Part shown: positions 34,640 through 44,679 of the stretch, one piece after another
How the letters are laid out: every line of letters begins with the position of its first letter
Position numbering within the stretch: the first letter of the stretch is position 1
From: JBBROS01 sp965213845
Lineage (GTDB): Bacteria; Pseudomonadota; Alphaproteobacteria; Acetobacterales; Acetobacteraceae
Length of the DNA stretch: 64,000 nucleotides
NCBI GenBank assembly: GCA_965213845.1
Contig: CBDCAI010000015.1
Coordinates: 1-64,000 of the forward strand
Direction of reading: 5' to 3'
Made by a program: the position numbers and the translations under genes
The notes under the pieces: generated by a model
Told to the model about the DNA's origin: nothing
Database searches by the model: none
What the model saw: the letters and a program-made list of their open reading frames with translations, nothing else

Positions 34640-35861
34640 AGCGGGGACCCACCAGGGTGACGCCCACGGGCATGCCGTGCGGGCCGGGCAGGCTGGGGAT
34701 GTTGACGCAGGGGACGTGCAGCAGCGTCCACATGCGGTTGAACACGGCGTCGCCGGGGTGGCGGCCGATGGGGGCCTCGCCCTTCGCGCTGGGGGTCAGC
34801 ACGGCGTCGTAACCGCGGGCGATGGCGTCGAACTCGGTGCGGCAGCGGGCGGCGTGGTCGTAGGCGTGGGTCAGCTGGGCGCGGGTGATGCCCTCGCGGT
34901 TCTCGACGCGGGCGTGGAACTCGTCGTGCAGCAGATGCGGGGTGGCGCGGGCCAGGTTCAGGAAGGCCGCCCTGCCCTCCCCGTGCATGACGATGTGCTG
35001 CAGCGCGCCGAGGTCGGCGAAGCCGTCCGGCAGGTCGAGGTCGGTGACGACGGCCCCGGCGGCGCGGAGCTTCGCCGCGGCGTCGGCCATCGCCTCCGGC
35101 GTGCCGGCGGTCGCGTGGTCCCATACCGGCGAGCGGCAATAGGCGATGCGCATGCCCTGCACCGGCACGGGGTGGGGCGGGGCGTCGTCGTGCACGTCGA
35201 AGACGTCGCACATCAGGCCGAGGTCATTGAGGTCGCGGGCGAACCAGCTGAGCGTGTCCAGCGTGAGGGAGTAGACCTTGAGGCCCTCGCGGCTGACGAC
35301 GTTCCAGGTGGGTTTGAGGGCGAAGACGCCGCAGAACGAGGCGGGGCGGATAGTGGAGCCGCCGGTCTGGGTGCCGAGGGCGAGCGGCACCTGGTGGTCG
35401 GCGACGGCGGCGGCGGAACCGCTGCTGGAGCCGCCAGGGGTGCGGGCGAGGTCGAAGGGGTTGCGGGTGGCGGCGGGGCGGCCGGCGGCCGCGAACTCCG
35501 TGGTGTCGGTCTTGCCGAAGATCAGGGCCCCTGCGGCGCGCAGCGTGGCGACGGCGCCCGCGTCCTGCCCGGGGCGGTGGCCGGCATAGATCGGCGAGTT
35601 GTGCTGCGTGGGCATGTCGACGGTGTCGATCATGTCCTTGATGCCGATCGGGATGCCGTGCAGCGGGCCCTTGCTCGGCATCTTGTCCAGCTCCCGCGCG
35701 CGGCGGATGACGGCGTCTGGGTCGATGAACGACCAGGCCTTCACCTCCGCATCGCGGGCGGCGACGCGGTCGAGGCAGGCGCGCGCCAGGGTCTCGACGC
35801 TGAGTGCACCGCCCTGGATGAGGGCGGCGGCGCGGGTGGCGGAAAGCTCGTTTGGCTGCAT
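34578..35861 (-). CDS. Amidase (amidase signature family)
   Basis: A 427-aa amidase. The Lys is in IPIGIKDMIDTVDM, the Ser pair in RTPGGSSSGSAAAVAD, and ALGTQTGGSTIRPASFCG follows. Its end, VNIPSLPGPHGMPVGVTLVGPRFTDRQLL, resembles the amidase at 30098, so the two are probably related by duplication. It starts two bases after the stop of the ABC ATPase gene and is the last gene of the RutA-like operon. The 3' end overlaps the convergent MFS gene by 62 bases. Confidence 0.88.
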   Translation of the reverse strand: MQPNELSATRAAALIQGGALSVETLARACLDRVAARDAEVKAWSFIDPDAVIRRARELDKMPSKGPLHGIPIGIKDMIDTVDMPTQHNSPIYAGHRPGQDAGAVATLRAAGALIFGKTDTTEFAAAGRPAATRNPFDLARTPGGSSSGSAAAVADHQVPLALGTQTGGSTIRPASFCGVFALKPTWNVVSREGLKVYSLTLDTLSWFARDLNDLGLMCDVFDVHDDAPPHPVPVQGMRIAYCRSPVWDHATAGTPEAMADAAAKLRAAGAVVTDLDLPDGFADLGALQHIVMHGEGRAAFLNLARATPHLLHDEFHARVENREGITRAQLTHAYDHAARCRTEFDAIARGYDAVLTPSAKGEAPIGRHPGDAVFNRMWTLLHVPCVNIPSLPGPHGMPVGVTLVGPRFTDRQLLSVSASVAPVVAAG

Positions 35862-35863
35862 GG

Positions 35864-36838
35864 TCAGGCGTTCAACCTTCGTTCGTCGGCGGGCGACCAG
35901 GCCAGGCCGGTGGTGGCGCCGGGTTCGACGGGGGCGGCGTAGAAGTCGCGGTCGGGCAGGATGATCGCGGCGTCCTCGCCGGCCGCGGTGCGGAGTGCCA
36001 CGCGGACCATGGTGCCCTGGTATTCGACGGCGACGACCTGGACGGGCAGGCCGTCGGGTGCGAGGTGGCAGCGGTCGGCCCGGATTGCGATCGGACCAGT
36101 GGGGGCCTGCAACACGTTATGGCCGCCGATGAAGCGGGCGATGAAGACGCTGGCCGGCTGCTCGAACACCTCGCGCGGGGACCCGGCCTGGCGGATATGG
36201 CCGTCCTCCATCACCACCATCTGGTCGGCGAGCGCCATGGCCTCGTCCTGGCTGTGGGTGACGTGGATGAAGCTGATGCCGAGCTCGCGCTGGAGACGCT
36301 TCAGCTCCTCGCGGACCTTGACGCGCAGGAAGGGGTCGAGGGCGGAGAGGGGCTCGTCGAGCAGCAGGACCCGCGGGCGGATGATGAGGGCGCGGGCCAG
36401 GGCGACGCGCTGCTGCTGCCCGCCGCTGAGCTGGGCCGGGAGGCGGCCGGCGTAGGCGGCCATCTGGACCAGGTCCAGGAACTCGCGGGCCTGCTTCTCG
36501 CGCTCGGGCCGGGCGACGCCGCGCATCTTGAGGCTGAAGGCGACGTTGTCGAGGCAGCTGAGGTGGGGGAACAGCGCGTAGCTCTGGAACATCATGGCGG
36601 TGCCGCGCTTGATGGGCGGCAGGCCGGTGACGTTGCGGCCGTCGATCAGCACGTCGCCGCCCGAGATCGTCTCGTGCCCGGCGATCATCCGCAGCGTGCT
36701 GGTCTTGCCGCAGCCGGAGGGGCCGAGCAGGCAGCAGTAGCTGGCCTTGGGGATGCGCATGGAGATGGCGTCGACGGCGACGGTGGTGCCGTACTGCTTG
36801 GTGACGCCGACCAGCTCCACATCGAAACGGGGGTCCAT
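35864..36838 (-). CDS. ABC transporter ATP-binding protein, PotA type
   Basis: A 324-aa ATPase. Walker A is GPSGCGKTST, the Q-loop FQSYALFPHL, the signature LSGGQQQRVALARAL, Walker B VLLLDEPLSALD and the H-loop VTHSQDEAMALAD. A C-terminal TOBE-type domain begins near residue 245. The start at 36838 overlaps the permease stop by one base. It powers the spermidine/putrescine-type importer encoded upstream. Confidence 0.9.
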   Translation of the reverse strand: MDPRFDVELVGVTKQYGTTVAVDAISMRIPKASYCCLLGPSGCGKTSTLRMIAGHETISGGDVLIDGRNVTGLPPIKRGTAMMFQSYALFPHLSCLDNVAFSLKMRGVARPEREKQAREFLDLVQMAAYAGRLPAQLSGGQQQRVALARALIIRPRVLLLDEPLSALDPFLRVKVREELKRLQRELGISFIHVTHSQDEAMALADQMVVMEDGHIRQAGSPREVFEQPASVFIARFIGGHNVLQAPTGPIAIRADRCHLAPDGLPVQVVAVEYQGTMVRVALRTAAGEDAAIILPDRDFYAAPVEPGATTGLAWSPADERRLNA

Positions 36839-37674
36839 TACAGCAGGGCCCTTCTGCGCTGCATCCGGAGCACGGCCGCCAGCGCCGCGCCGATCAGCAC
36901 GAACGAGACGGCGGTGGTGACGGTGCCGATGGCGAACAGCACGGGGGTGCTGTCGCTGGAGATCAGGGCGTAGATCTCGAGCGGCAGGGTGTTGTAGCTG
37001 CCGATGGTGAGGGTGGTGCGGGCGTATTCGTCGTAGGACAAGGTGAAGGCCCCCACGGCAACGCCGACGATGCCGGGCAGCAGGATGGGGATGGTGACGT
37101 AGCGCAGGCGCTGCCAGGCGTTGGCGCCGAGGTCGGTCGCGGCTTCCTCGTAGGCGCGGTTGAAGCGGGCGACGACGGCGAACATGGTCAGCAGGCCGAA
37201 CGGCAGCGTCCAGGTCAGCTGCGCGCCGAGGGCCGAGGTGAACAGGCCCTGCGGCAGGCCGAGCACCTGGAAGCCGAGGCCGATGCCGAAGCCCACGAGC
37301 AGGCTGGGCATCACGAGGCTGGCGATGGCCATGTAGAACAGCAGGCCGGCGCCCGGGAAGCGGCGGCGGAACCCGAGGCCGGCCGACACCGAGATGACGA
37401 CGGTCAGCGCGCTGACGACGACGGCGAGCATGATCGAGCGTCCGAACGAGACGGGGATGTTGGCCATCTGGCCGGGCCGGAGGATGTCGGCGAACCACTT
37501 GGTGGAGACGCCGACCATGGGGAAGGTGACGCCGCCGTTCGGGCCCTGGAACGACAGCACGTAGATGATGACCATGGGTCCATAGAGGAACAGCAGGAAC
37601 AGGGCCATGAGCCCCGCCAGCAGGTAGAACGTGATGGGCCGCGGCTCGCGGATGCGGGCGCCGGTGCGGCTCAA
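36838..37674 (-). CDS. ABC transporter permease, PotC type (TTG start)
   Basis: A 278-aa permease. No ATG or GTG exists before the first helix (ITFYLLAGLMALFLLFLYGP). The only fitting start is the TTG at 37674, which overlaps the upstream stop (TTGA). The EAA loop is EEAATDLGANAWQRLRYVTIP. Together with the next permease upstream it forms the membrane channel. Weak TTG initiation by coupling may set the ratio of the two permeases. Confidence 0.85.
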   Translation of the reverse strand: MSRTGARIREPRPITFYLLAGLMALFLLFLYGPMVIIYVLSFQGPNGGVTFPMVGVSTKWFADILRPGQMANIPVSFGRSIMLAVVVSALTVVISVSAGLGFRRRFPGAGLLFYMAIASLVMPSLLVGFGIGLGFQVLGLPQGLFTSALGAQLTWTLPFGLLTMFAVVARFNRAYEEAATDLGANAWQRLRYVTIPILLPGIVGVAVGAFTLSYDEYARTTLTIGSYNTLPLEIYALISSDSTPVLFAIGTVTTAVSFVLIGAALAAVLRMQRRRALL

Positions 37675-38543
37675 CCGACCAGCTCCTTGCGGACATCGAC
37701 GACGCGCATCATCAGGGCGACGACGATGGCGACGAACACCACCAGCACGACGGCGTTGGCCGAGGCCGGGGGGAACTGCATCGCCTGGATCTCGGTCGAC
37801 AACGCCGACACGATGGAGGCGCTCTGCCCGCCGCTCATGCGCTTGACGACGAAGTAGTCGCCGATGACCTGGGTGAACACCAGGATGGACCCCAGCGCGA
37901 TGCCGGTGCGCGACAAGGGCACGATCACCCAGCGCAGCGTCTGGAAGCGGCTGGCGCCGGCGTCGCGCGCGGCCTCGATGAGCGACTTGTCGATCTTGGA
38001 GAGCGAGTTGGCGATGGGGCCGATCATCAGCAGGGTGTTGAGGTGGACGTAGGTGACGATGACCGAGAAGTCCGAGAACAGCAGGAAGTCGAGCGGGTGG
38101 TTCGTGATGTGCAGTTCCATCAGCATGGTGTTGAAGGCGCCGTTGCGGCCCAGGAACGGGATCCAGGCGATGGTGCGGATGATGCCCGATGTCCAGAACG
38201 GGATGGCGCAGGCGAGGAACAGCAGCATGCGCATGGTGCCGCTGCGGACATGGAAGACCAGGAACTGGGCGATGTTGAAGCCCAGGAACAGGGTGATGGC
38301 CCAGACGATGGCGGCGAACTGCAACGAGCTGATGTAGATGCGCAGCGTGGCCGGGGTGGTGAAAAGGTCGATGTAGTTGTCGAGCATGAAGGCCGGGTAG
38401 ATGCCGACCCGGTCGTAGTCGAAGAAACTGACGACCAGGAACAACACCGTCGGCAGGGCGAACAGCACGAACAGGATGAGCGCGAGCGGCGCCACCTGGA
38501 GCCATGAGACGCCCCAGGGTGGCAGGTTGTACTGTCCCCGCAT
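37671..38543 (-). CDS. ABC transporter permease, PotB type
   Basis: A 290-aa permease from the ATG at 38543, overlapping the binding-protein stop by one base (TGATG). It has six helices, a long first periplasmic loop (YPAFMLDNYIDLFTTPATL) and the EAA loop IEAARDAGASRFQTLRWVIVPLS. The SxxDYF sequence QVIGDYFVVKRMSGG is typical of PotB-like permeases. Confidence 0.87.
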   Translation of the reverse strand: MRGQYNLPPWGVSWLQVAPLALILFVLFALPTVLFLVVSFFDYDRVGIYPAFMLDNYIDLFTTPATLRIYISSLQFAAIVWAITLFLGFNIAQFLVFHVRSGTMRMLLFLACAIPFWTSGIIRTIAWIPFLGRNGAFNTMLMELHITNHPLDFLLFSDFSVIVTYVHLNTLLMIGPIANSLSKIDKSLIEAARDAGASRFQTLRWVIVPLSRTGIALGSILVFTQVIGDYFVVKRMSGGQSASIVSALSTEIQAMQFPPASANAVVLVVFVAIVVALMMRVVDVRKELVG

Positions 38544-39838
38544 CAGACGGAGATGAACTCGTTCCAGCGGCGGGTGAGGTAGCGGTCTTCGTCCATGACG
38601 GAGTTCCAGACGGCGATGTTGCCCATGCGCTCGTCGAACGAGCCGCCGTCGCGGGAGCGGCCGGGCTTCTCCATGAGCTTGCCGAAGGGGTCCTTGATCT
38701 CCTCGGCGGCGGGCTTGCCGCCATACCAGTAGTCCCACTCGGCGGCGGTGAGGAACTTCTTGGCGTTCATCGGCTGGGCCGAATAATAGCCTTCCCGCGC
38801 GACGACGGCGCCGGCGAAGCCCGCGGTGTACCAGTTGAGGTACTCATAGGCGCATTCGAGCTTGAGCCCCGTGAGGTGCTTCATGAAGCCCATCATGTAG
38901 CCCCAGCCGCGATAGCCTTCCTTCAGCGGCTGGAAGGTGCAGGGGATGCCGCGGGAGCGGACGGCGGTGACGGCGGGCGACCACATGGACTGGATGACGA
39001 CCTCGCCCGAGGCCATCAGGTTGACCGACTGGTCGAACGACCCCCAGAACGAGCGGAACTGGCCGGACTTCTTGATGGCGATCATGAGGTTGATCGTCTT
39101 GTCGATCTCCTCCTTGGTCATGTTGCCCTTGTTGCCGTACTTGATGTCGCCGCGGGCCTCGACGGCCATGGCGACGTCGATCACGCCGACGGTGGGGTTG
39201 TCCTGCAGGGCGGCCTTGCCCTTGAACTCGGGGTTGATGAGGTCGGCCCAGCTGGTGATCGGGCGCTCCACCTTGTCGGGCCGAATGCCCAGCGTGTCGG
39301 CGTTGGTGATAGTGGGCACGCCGGTCAGGAACTCGGTCGGGCCCGGCGCGATCTTGGCGCCCGTGGCGTCGGTCGCATACAGCACGGTGTAGGGGGCCAC
39401 ACCCTGCTGCGAGGCCTGCCGGCCGTCGGCGTAGACGGACCTGGTGAACAGCGGCAGCGTCGCATCCCACTGCTTGAACTTGGGCACGGAGATGGTCTGC
39501 AGGATGTTGCGGCCGATCAGATACTTCATGTAAGGCAGGCTGACGTCGCCCACGTCGATGTTGGCCGACGCGGACAGATAACGGTTCAGCAGGTCCGCGC
39601 TCTCGGCGGCCTGCATGGTCACCTTGAACCCGAGGTCCTTGGTGGCCTGCTCGCCGATCGCCGCCAGCACGGTCACGGGCTGGCCGGCGTGCTTCAGCTC
39701 GACGTCCTTGATGTTCTGCGCCCAGATGGTCGGGAAGCCGGTGATGGCGCCCGACCCGGCCGCCACACCCACCGCACCGGCCAGGATACCCCGTCGCGAA
39801 ACGCCCGTCTTCCGCGAAACATCCGTCTTCTCGGTCAT
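38543..39838 (-). CDS. ABC substrate-binding protein, spermidine/putrescine (PotD) type
   Basis: A 431-aa binding protein with a Tat leader (SRRGILAGAVGVAAGS) ending near IWAQN. It has the family-1/PotD layout: a first lobe with VTVLAAIGEQATKDLGF, a hinge and a second lobe with ASGEVVIQSMWSPAV and GWGYMMGFMKHLTG. It starts 12 bases after the RutA-like gene stop. Co-transcription with an oxidative ring-opening-type enzyme and amidases points to a small nitrogenous solute, not necessarily a polyamine. Confidence 0.87.
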   Translation of the reverse strand: MTEKTDVSRKTGVSRRGILAGAVGVAAGSGAITGFPTIWAQNIKDVELKHAGQPVTVLAAIGEQATKDLGFKVTMQAAESADLLNRYLSASANIDVGDVSLPYMKYLIGRNILQTISVPKFKQWDATLPLFTRSVYADGRQASQQGVAPYTVLYATDATGAKIAPGPTEFLTGVPTITNADTLGIRPDKVERPITSWADLINPEFKGKAALQDNPTVGVIDVAMAVEARGDIKYGNKGNMTKEEIDKTINLMIAIKKSGQFRSFWGSFDQSVNLMASGEVVIQSMWSPAVTAVRSRGIPCTFQPLKEGYRGWGYMMGFMKHLTGLKLECAYEYLNWYTAGFAGAVVAREGYYSAQPMNAKKFLTAAEWDYWYGGKPAAEEIKDPFGKLMEKPGRSRDGGSFDERMGNIAVWNSVMDEDRYLTRRWNEFISV

Positions 39839-39850
39839 GGTGTGCTCTCC

Positions 39851-40933
<1,083 letters not shown>

Positions 40934-40942
40934 CGGGAACTC

Positions 40943-42595
40943 CTACGAGAAGGAAAACGTGTTGGCGGGCTCTTCGCCGAAGACGCGGCCGCGGCGGATG
41001 CGGGCGAGCATGGCGGCGACGAGCGGCGCCTGGGCGCAGACGATGTCGAACTGGCGGGTTGTCAGCGTCAGCCCGGCCCGGCGGACGGCGTCGGCCACCC
41101 CTTCCCTCGCGCCCTCGTCCATGATCGGGTCGGGCACGATCGGGTCGGGCACGGGCGGCAGCGGCGGCACCGGCGTTGTGGCGTCCAGCACGGGACGGCG
41201 GTCGCGCCAGGGGGTCGCGCGCTCGTAGGCATGGCCGATCCGCAGAACGGTCGCATCGTCGAACGGGCGGCCGGCGATCTGCAGCGCGAGCGGCAGGCCC
41301 GTCTCGAACCCCATGCAGACGCTGAGCGCCGGGCCCGCCGACACGTTGAACGGAGTGGTGAACGAGGCCTTCTGCCAGAACAGCTCCGTGTGCCAGGCGC
41401 CGAATTCGGGCGCGGGGCCGGGGGTGGTGGGGCAGACCACGGCGTCGAAGCGGCCCCATACGGCGGCGAACTCGGCCAGCATGACCCGGCGCTCCCGCTG
41501 GGCCGCCATGTAGTCGGAGCCGAGGATGAAGATGGAGCCCAGCGCGCGGCCCAGGAAGTCCTCGCCGAAGTCGCCGGGGCGGCTGCGCAGGGCGGCGGCA
41601 TGGACGTCGAACAGCTCGCTCTCCGCGATGGCGATCTTCACGTCGCTGTACTGCTTGGCGGGGCGGAGGCGGATCACCTCCAGCGTGGCGCCGAGCCCGC
41701 GCAGCACGTCGAGGGCGGCGTCGAAGGCGGTGACGGTGGCCGGGTCGGTGGCGATGTCCTCCTCGTGGAAATGGCGCACGACGCCGATGCGCAGCCCCGC
41801 GAGGCTCTCGGTCAGGGCGGCGCGGTAGTCGGGGACGGGGCGGTCGGCGCTGGTCGGGTCGGCCGGGTCGTGGCCGGCGACGATGCCCAGCAGGATCGCG
41901 CAGTCCTCCGCCGTCCAGGCCATGGGGCCCGCGTTGTCGAACGTGAAGGAGTTCGGGTAGACGCCGCGGCGGCTGACCAGGCCGTAGGTCGGCTTCAACC
42001 CGGCGATGCCGCACAACGCCGCGGGCAGGCGGATGGAGCCCCCGGTGTCCGACCCCAGCGTGGCGGGCACGAGCCCGGCAGCGACCGCGGCGCCCGATCC
42101 GCTGGACGAGCCGCCGGTGATGCGGCCCGGCGCCCAGGGGTTGCGCGCGGGCGGCCAGGCGAGGTCGAACGAGGGGCCGCCATGGGCGAACTCGTGCGTC
42201 GCGAGCTTGCCCAGCAGAACGCCCCCCGCCGCATGCAGGCGGGCGACGGTGGCCGCGTCCTCCGTCGGGACGGCGTCGGCGCAGACGCGGGACTGGCCGG
42301 TGGTGCGGATGCCGGCGGTGGAGAAGATATCCTTCACGGCGAACGGGATGCCATGCAGCGGGCCGCGCAGCTGCCCGGCCGCGCGCTCGGCCTCCGCCGT
42401 ATGGGCGGCAGCCAAAGCGTGGTCGGCGGTCACCAGCAGAAAGGCGTTCGTGACCGGGTTCAGCGCCTCGATCCGGTCCAGCAGGGTGCGGGCGAGCGCG
42501 ACGGGCGAGACCGCGCCGGAGGCGATGCCGTCGGCGGCCTCGGCGATCGTCAGGAACTCTGCGGGCGTGGTCGGCGGTTGGGAAACGTCCGGCAT
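40943..42595 (-). CDS. Amidase with a C-terminal AtzG-like tail
   Basis: A 550-aa amidase-signature enzyme. The triad is in HGIPFAVKDIFSTAG (Lys), RITGGSSSGSGAAVAAG (Ser) and LGSDTGGSIRLPAALCG. After the amidase core, a Pro-rich linker near residue 475 (with a short tandem repeat PDPI) leads to a 60-residue helical tail, GVADAVRRAGLTLTTRQFD...ARIRRGRVFGEEPANTFSF. The tail resembles the small AtzG/DUF4089 subunit that partners AtzE-type amidases. It is the first gene of the RutA-like operon, so it may hydrolyse the ring-opened product. Confidence 0.85.
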   Translation of the reverse strand: MPDVSQPPTTPAEFLTIAEAADGIASGAVSPVALARTLLDRIEALNPVTNAFLLVTADHALAAAHTAEAERAAGQLRGPLHGIPFAVKDIFSTAGIRTTGQSRVCADAVPTEDAATVARLHAAGGVLLGKLATHEFAHGGPSFDLAWPPARNPWAPGRITGGSSSGSGAAVAAGLVPATLGSDTGGSIRLPAALCGIAGLKPTYGLVSRRGVYPNSFTFDNAGPMAWTAEDCAILLGIVAGHDPADPTSADRPVPDYRAALTESLAGLRIGVVRHFHEEDIATDPATVTAFDAALDVLRGLGATLEVIRLRPAKQYSDVKIAIAESELFDVHAAALRSRPGDFGEDFLGRALGSIFILGSDYMAAQRERRVMLAEFAAVWGRFDAVVCPTTPGPAPEFGAWHTELFWQKASFTTPFNVSAGPALSVCMGFETGLPLALQIAGRPFDDATVLRIGHAYERATPWRDRRPVLDATTPVPPLPPVPDPIVPDPIMDEGAREGVADAVRRAGLTLTTRQFDIVCAQAPLVAAMLARIRRGRVFGEEPANTFSFS

Positions 42596-42683
42596 GGGGG
42601 CCCTTGCACTCGGGGGTCGTCGCCGCTCCGTCCCTGGTCATCGGCCATCCTGGATGATGGCGCGGGTCTTCCGCCCGGACCGG

Positions 42684-42713
42684 AGCCTATGGGCGGGGCG
42701 CCGGCAAGGTCAA
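42684..42713 (-). promoter_or_regulatory. Candidate promoter of the amidase-RutA-ABC operon
   Basis: On the minus strand TTGACC (42713-42708) and TAGGCT (42689-42684) are 18 bases apart, about 90 bases before the amidase start. The 208-base gap 42596-42803 holds no gene and no other clear signal. Fit to the sigma-70 pattern is by eye only. Confidence 0.35.
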
Positions 42714-42803
42714 ACCCGAACTGGCGTGCCGAAGTGCAAGAAGCCGGTCGGCAGGACCGGGATCGTGCACGGAATGAGCGGCAGACCCCGGACTGCCCAC
42801 GTT

Positions 42804-44129
42804 CTAGGCAGAGGACGATACCCGCCCGGCCCTCGGCTCCAAGACAGGTTCCCGGTCCCGCAGGCACACGGCCACCAGCAGCATGCCGACGACGACGATG
42901 GCCGCCACCGCCGCCAGGCCGCCATAGAGGCTGCCGGTCTGCACCCGGACGTAACCGATGATGGTCGGGCTGACCCCGCTGCCCATGGCGCCCACCATGC
43001 TGGCGAGCGCGATGCCGCCCGCGGCGCCACGCCCCTGGAGGTAGGCGGTCGGCATCGACCAGTAGATCGAGAAGATGCACAGGTTTCCGACGGCCGCGAC
43101 CATCAGGATCAGCGTGGTCACCATCACGCTGCCCTCGCCCAACGGAAGCGCCAGCAGTCCGGCGACCGCGAGCACGCCGCAGGCCAGGAAGTGCCAGCGC
43201 CGCTCCATCCGTCGGTCGGAGCTGCGGGCGACCAGCACCATGGCCACCGCTGAAACGAGCGAGATGAGGCTCGTGACCCAGCCGATGGCCGAGACGTTTG
43301 CCAGGCCCGCATTCTTCAGCAGCGACGGCGTCCAGAAGCTGATGGCGTTGACGCCGCAGTTGACGGAGGAGTTCATCAGCGCGAAGGCGTAGATCATCGG
43401 GTCCCGCAGCACGGCACGGAAGTCGTGTCCGCCGCCGCCCACGGCGCGGGTTCGGTCGGCCGCCATGTCCCGCTCGAGCCGCTGCTTCTGCTCCGTCGTG
43501 AGCCACGTGGCGTCGGCCGGCCGGTCCTGCAGATAACGGAAGGCGACGAGGCCCAGCAGCATGGCCGGCAGCCCTTCCAGCAGGAACAGCCATTGCCAGC
43601 CGTGCAGCCCGAGCACGCCGTCGAACCCGGTCATAGTGCCGCCCGAGATGGGTCCGCCGACGATGCCCGACAGCGGCACGCCCATCAGGAACAGGCTCGT
43701 GACCCGGGCCTTGTGGTGGTTGGGAAACCAGTAGGTGAGATACAGCATTATTCCGGGGATGAAGCCCGCCTCGGCCGCGCCGAACAGCAGGCGCAGCAGA
43801 TAGAGGCTGGTGGCGCCCTGGATGAACATCTGCGCCGCCGTCAGCGCGCCCCACAGCAGCATGATCCGCAGCAGCGTCCGGCGCACGCCGATGCGGGCCA
43901 GCATGAGGTTGCTGGGGATGTCGAACAGGCTGTAGGTGACGAAGAACAGGCCCGAGGCGAGACCGAACTGCGCGTCGTTCAGGCCGAGCTGCGGCAGGAA
44001 CTGCAGCTTGGCTAAGCCGATGTTCACGCGGTCGACGTAGCAGATCAGATACAGCAGCATCAGGAACGGGATCAGTCGGCGGTAGATCCGCCGATACATC
44101 GCGCTTTCGGGGTCTTCGGCTCGGGCCAT
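42804..44129 (-). CDS. MFS transporter, anion:cation symporter type
   Basis: A 441-aa permease with about 12 helices and a strong AGGAGG site. The family-typical features of the ACS group (phthalate, tartrate, hexuronate permeases) are ICYVDRVNIGLAKLQF in helix 1, LMLARIGVRRTL, GAAEAGFIPGIMLYLTYWFP and the cytoplasmic loop with TTEQKQRLERDM. It probably imports an organic acid. It lies 55 bases after the broken CoA-transferase end, which suggests they were once one operon. Confidence 0.87.
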   Translation of the reverse strand: MARAEDPESAMYRRIYRRLIPFLMLLYLICYVDRVNIGLAKLQFLPQLGLNDAQFGLASGLFFVTYSLFDIPSNLMLARIGVRRTLLRIMLLWGALTAAQMFIQGATSLYLLRLLFGAAEAGFIPGIMLYLTYWFPNHHKARVTSLFLMGVPLSGIVGGPISGGTMTGFDGVLGLHGWQWLFLLEGLPAMLLGLVAFRYLQDRPADATWLTTEQKQRLERDMAADRTRAVGGGGHDFRAVLRDPMIYAFALMNSSVNCGVNAISFWTPSLLKNAGLANVSAIGWVTSLISLVSAVAMVLVARSSDRRMERRWHFLACGVLAVAGLLALPLGEGSVMVTTLILMVAAVGNLCIFSIYWSMPTAYLQGRGAAGGIALASMVGAMGSGVSPTIIGYVRVQTGSLYGGLAAVAAIVVVGMLLVAVCLRDREPVLEPRAGRVSSSA

Positions 44130-44184
44130 GGTCGCCTCCTGCGTCCGGCCTGTCCCGGCCGGTTCTTGTCTTCAGGTCACCGCT

Positions 44185-44366
44185 TCAGATCACGCCGTCA
44201 TCCGCCAGGCGCTGCCGGTCGGGTTCGGACAGGCCCAGCCATTCGCCATAGACCTCCGCGTTGTCGGTGCCGATGGAACCCCCGGCATGGCGGCCGACGC
44301 CCGGGTCGTGCGCGAACCGCGGGACGACGTTCTGCATGCGCACGGTGCCGAAATGCTCGTCGGGCG
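44185..44366 (-). pseudogene. CaiB/BaiF CoA-transferase, C-terminal fragment
   Basis: The minus strand reads GTVRMQNVVPRFAHDPG, then HAGGSIGTDNAEVYGEWLG and LADDGVI before a TGA at 44187-44185. This is the typical end of type III CoA-transferases. The family is about 400 aa; only about 55 residues remain, and no start codon or upstream part is present. The missing 5' end abuts, at about 44366, a second fragment of the same family on the other strand. It precedes the MFS gene in the same direction. Confidence 0.65.
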
Positions 44367-44510
44367 ATGGGCGGCCTGACCTACATCACATGCGAGCGCA
44401 CCGGCGACCCCATGCACTGCGGCTATCCCGTGGGCGACGCGCTCGGCGGCCTGTTCGGGACCATGGGCGTGCTCGCCGCCTGCTGGAAGCGCGCCCGCGA
44501 CCCCGGGTAA
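44367..44510 (+). pseudogene. CaiB/BaiF CoA-transferase, internal fragment on the opposite strand
   Basis: The plus strand reads MGGLTYITCERTGDPMHCGYP, with VGDALGGLFGTMGVLAACWKRAR ahead of a TAA at 44508-44510 (split here at the glycine-proline boundary). This matches the middle of type III CoA-transferases (GYPVGDxxGGLxxxxGxLAALxxR). Only about 47 residues are present. With the C-terminal fragment on the other strand it marks an inversion or a two-event rearrangement at about 44366. Confidence 0.6.
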
Positions 44511-44558
44511 GGCTGCCGCGAGCGCGAGCCTCGCGCGAGCATCGTCATCGGGGCCCGG

Positions 44559-44572
44559 CCAGTCCGGACTGG
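44559..44572. repeat. 14-base perfect palindrome CCAGTCCGGACTGG
   Basis: CCAGTCC followed directly by its reverse complement GGACTGG, in the 169-base gene-free stretch between the CoA-transferase fragment and the first lipoprotein. It could be an operator or a relic of the rearrangement. A second, looser repeat (TTAGC-N11-GCTAA, 44619-44639) follows. Confidence 0.35.
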
Positions 44573-44595
44573 TTGGATGTGGCAGTTGGCCAGGA

Positions 44596-44624
44596 TTGCA
44601 GACGGGCGCATGGGCTGCTTAGCT
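44596..44624 (+). promoter_or_regulatory. Candidate promoter of the lipoprotein pair
   Basis: TTGCAG (44596-44601) and TTAGCT (44619-44624) are 17 bases apart, about 55 bases before the TTG start at 44680. The -10 match is weak. Confidence 0.25.
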
Positions 44625-44679
44625 GGAAAGCTTGGCTAACGCTTTGAACCCGCGAAACGGACAAGGGTAGGAGAACAGA

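Noticed and set aside
41130..41160. Short tandem repeat considered as a mobile-element or CRISPR trace
   Set aside because: Only two copies inside a coding linker; no spacers or further copies.
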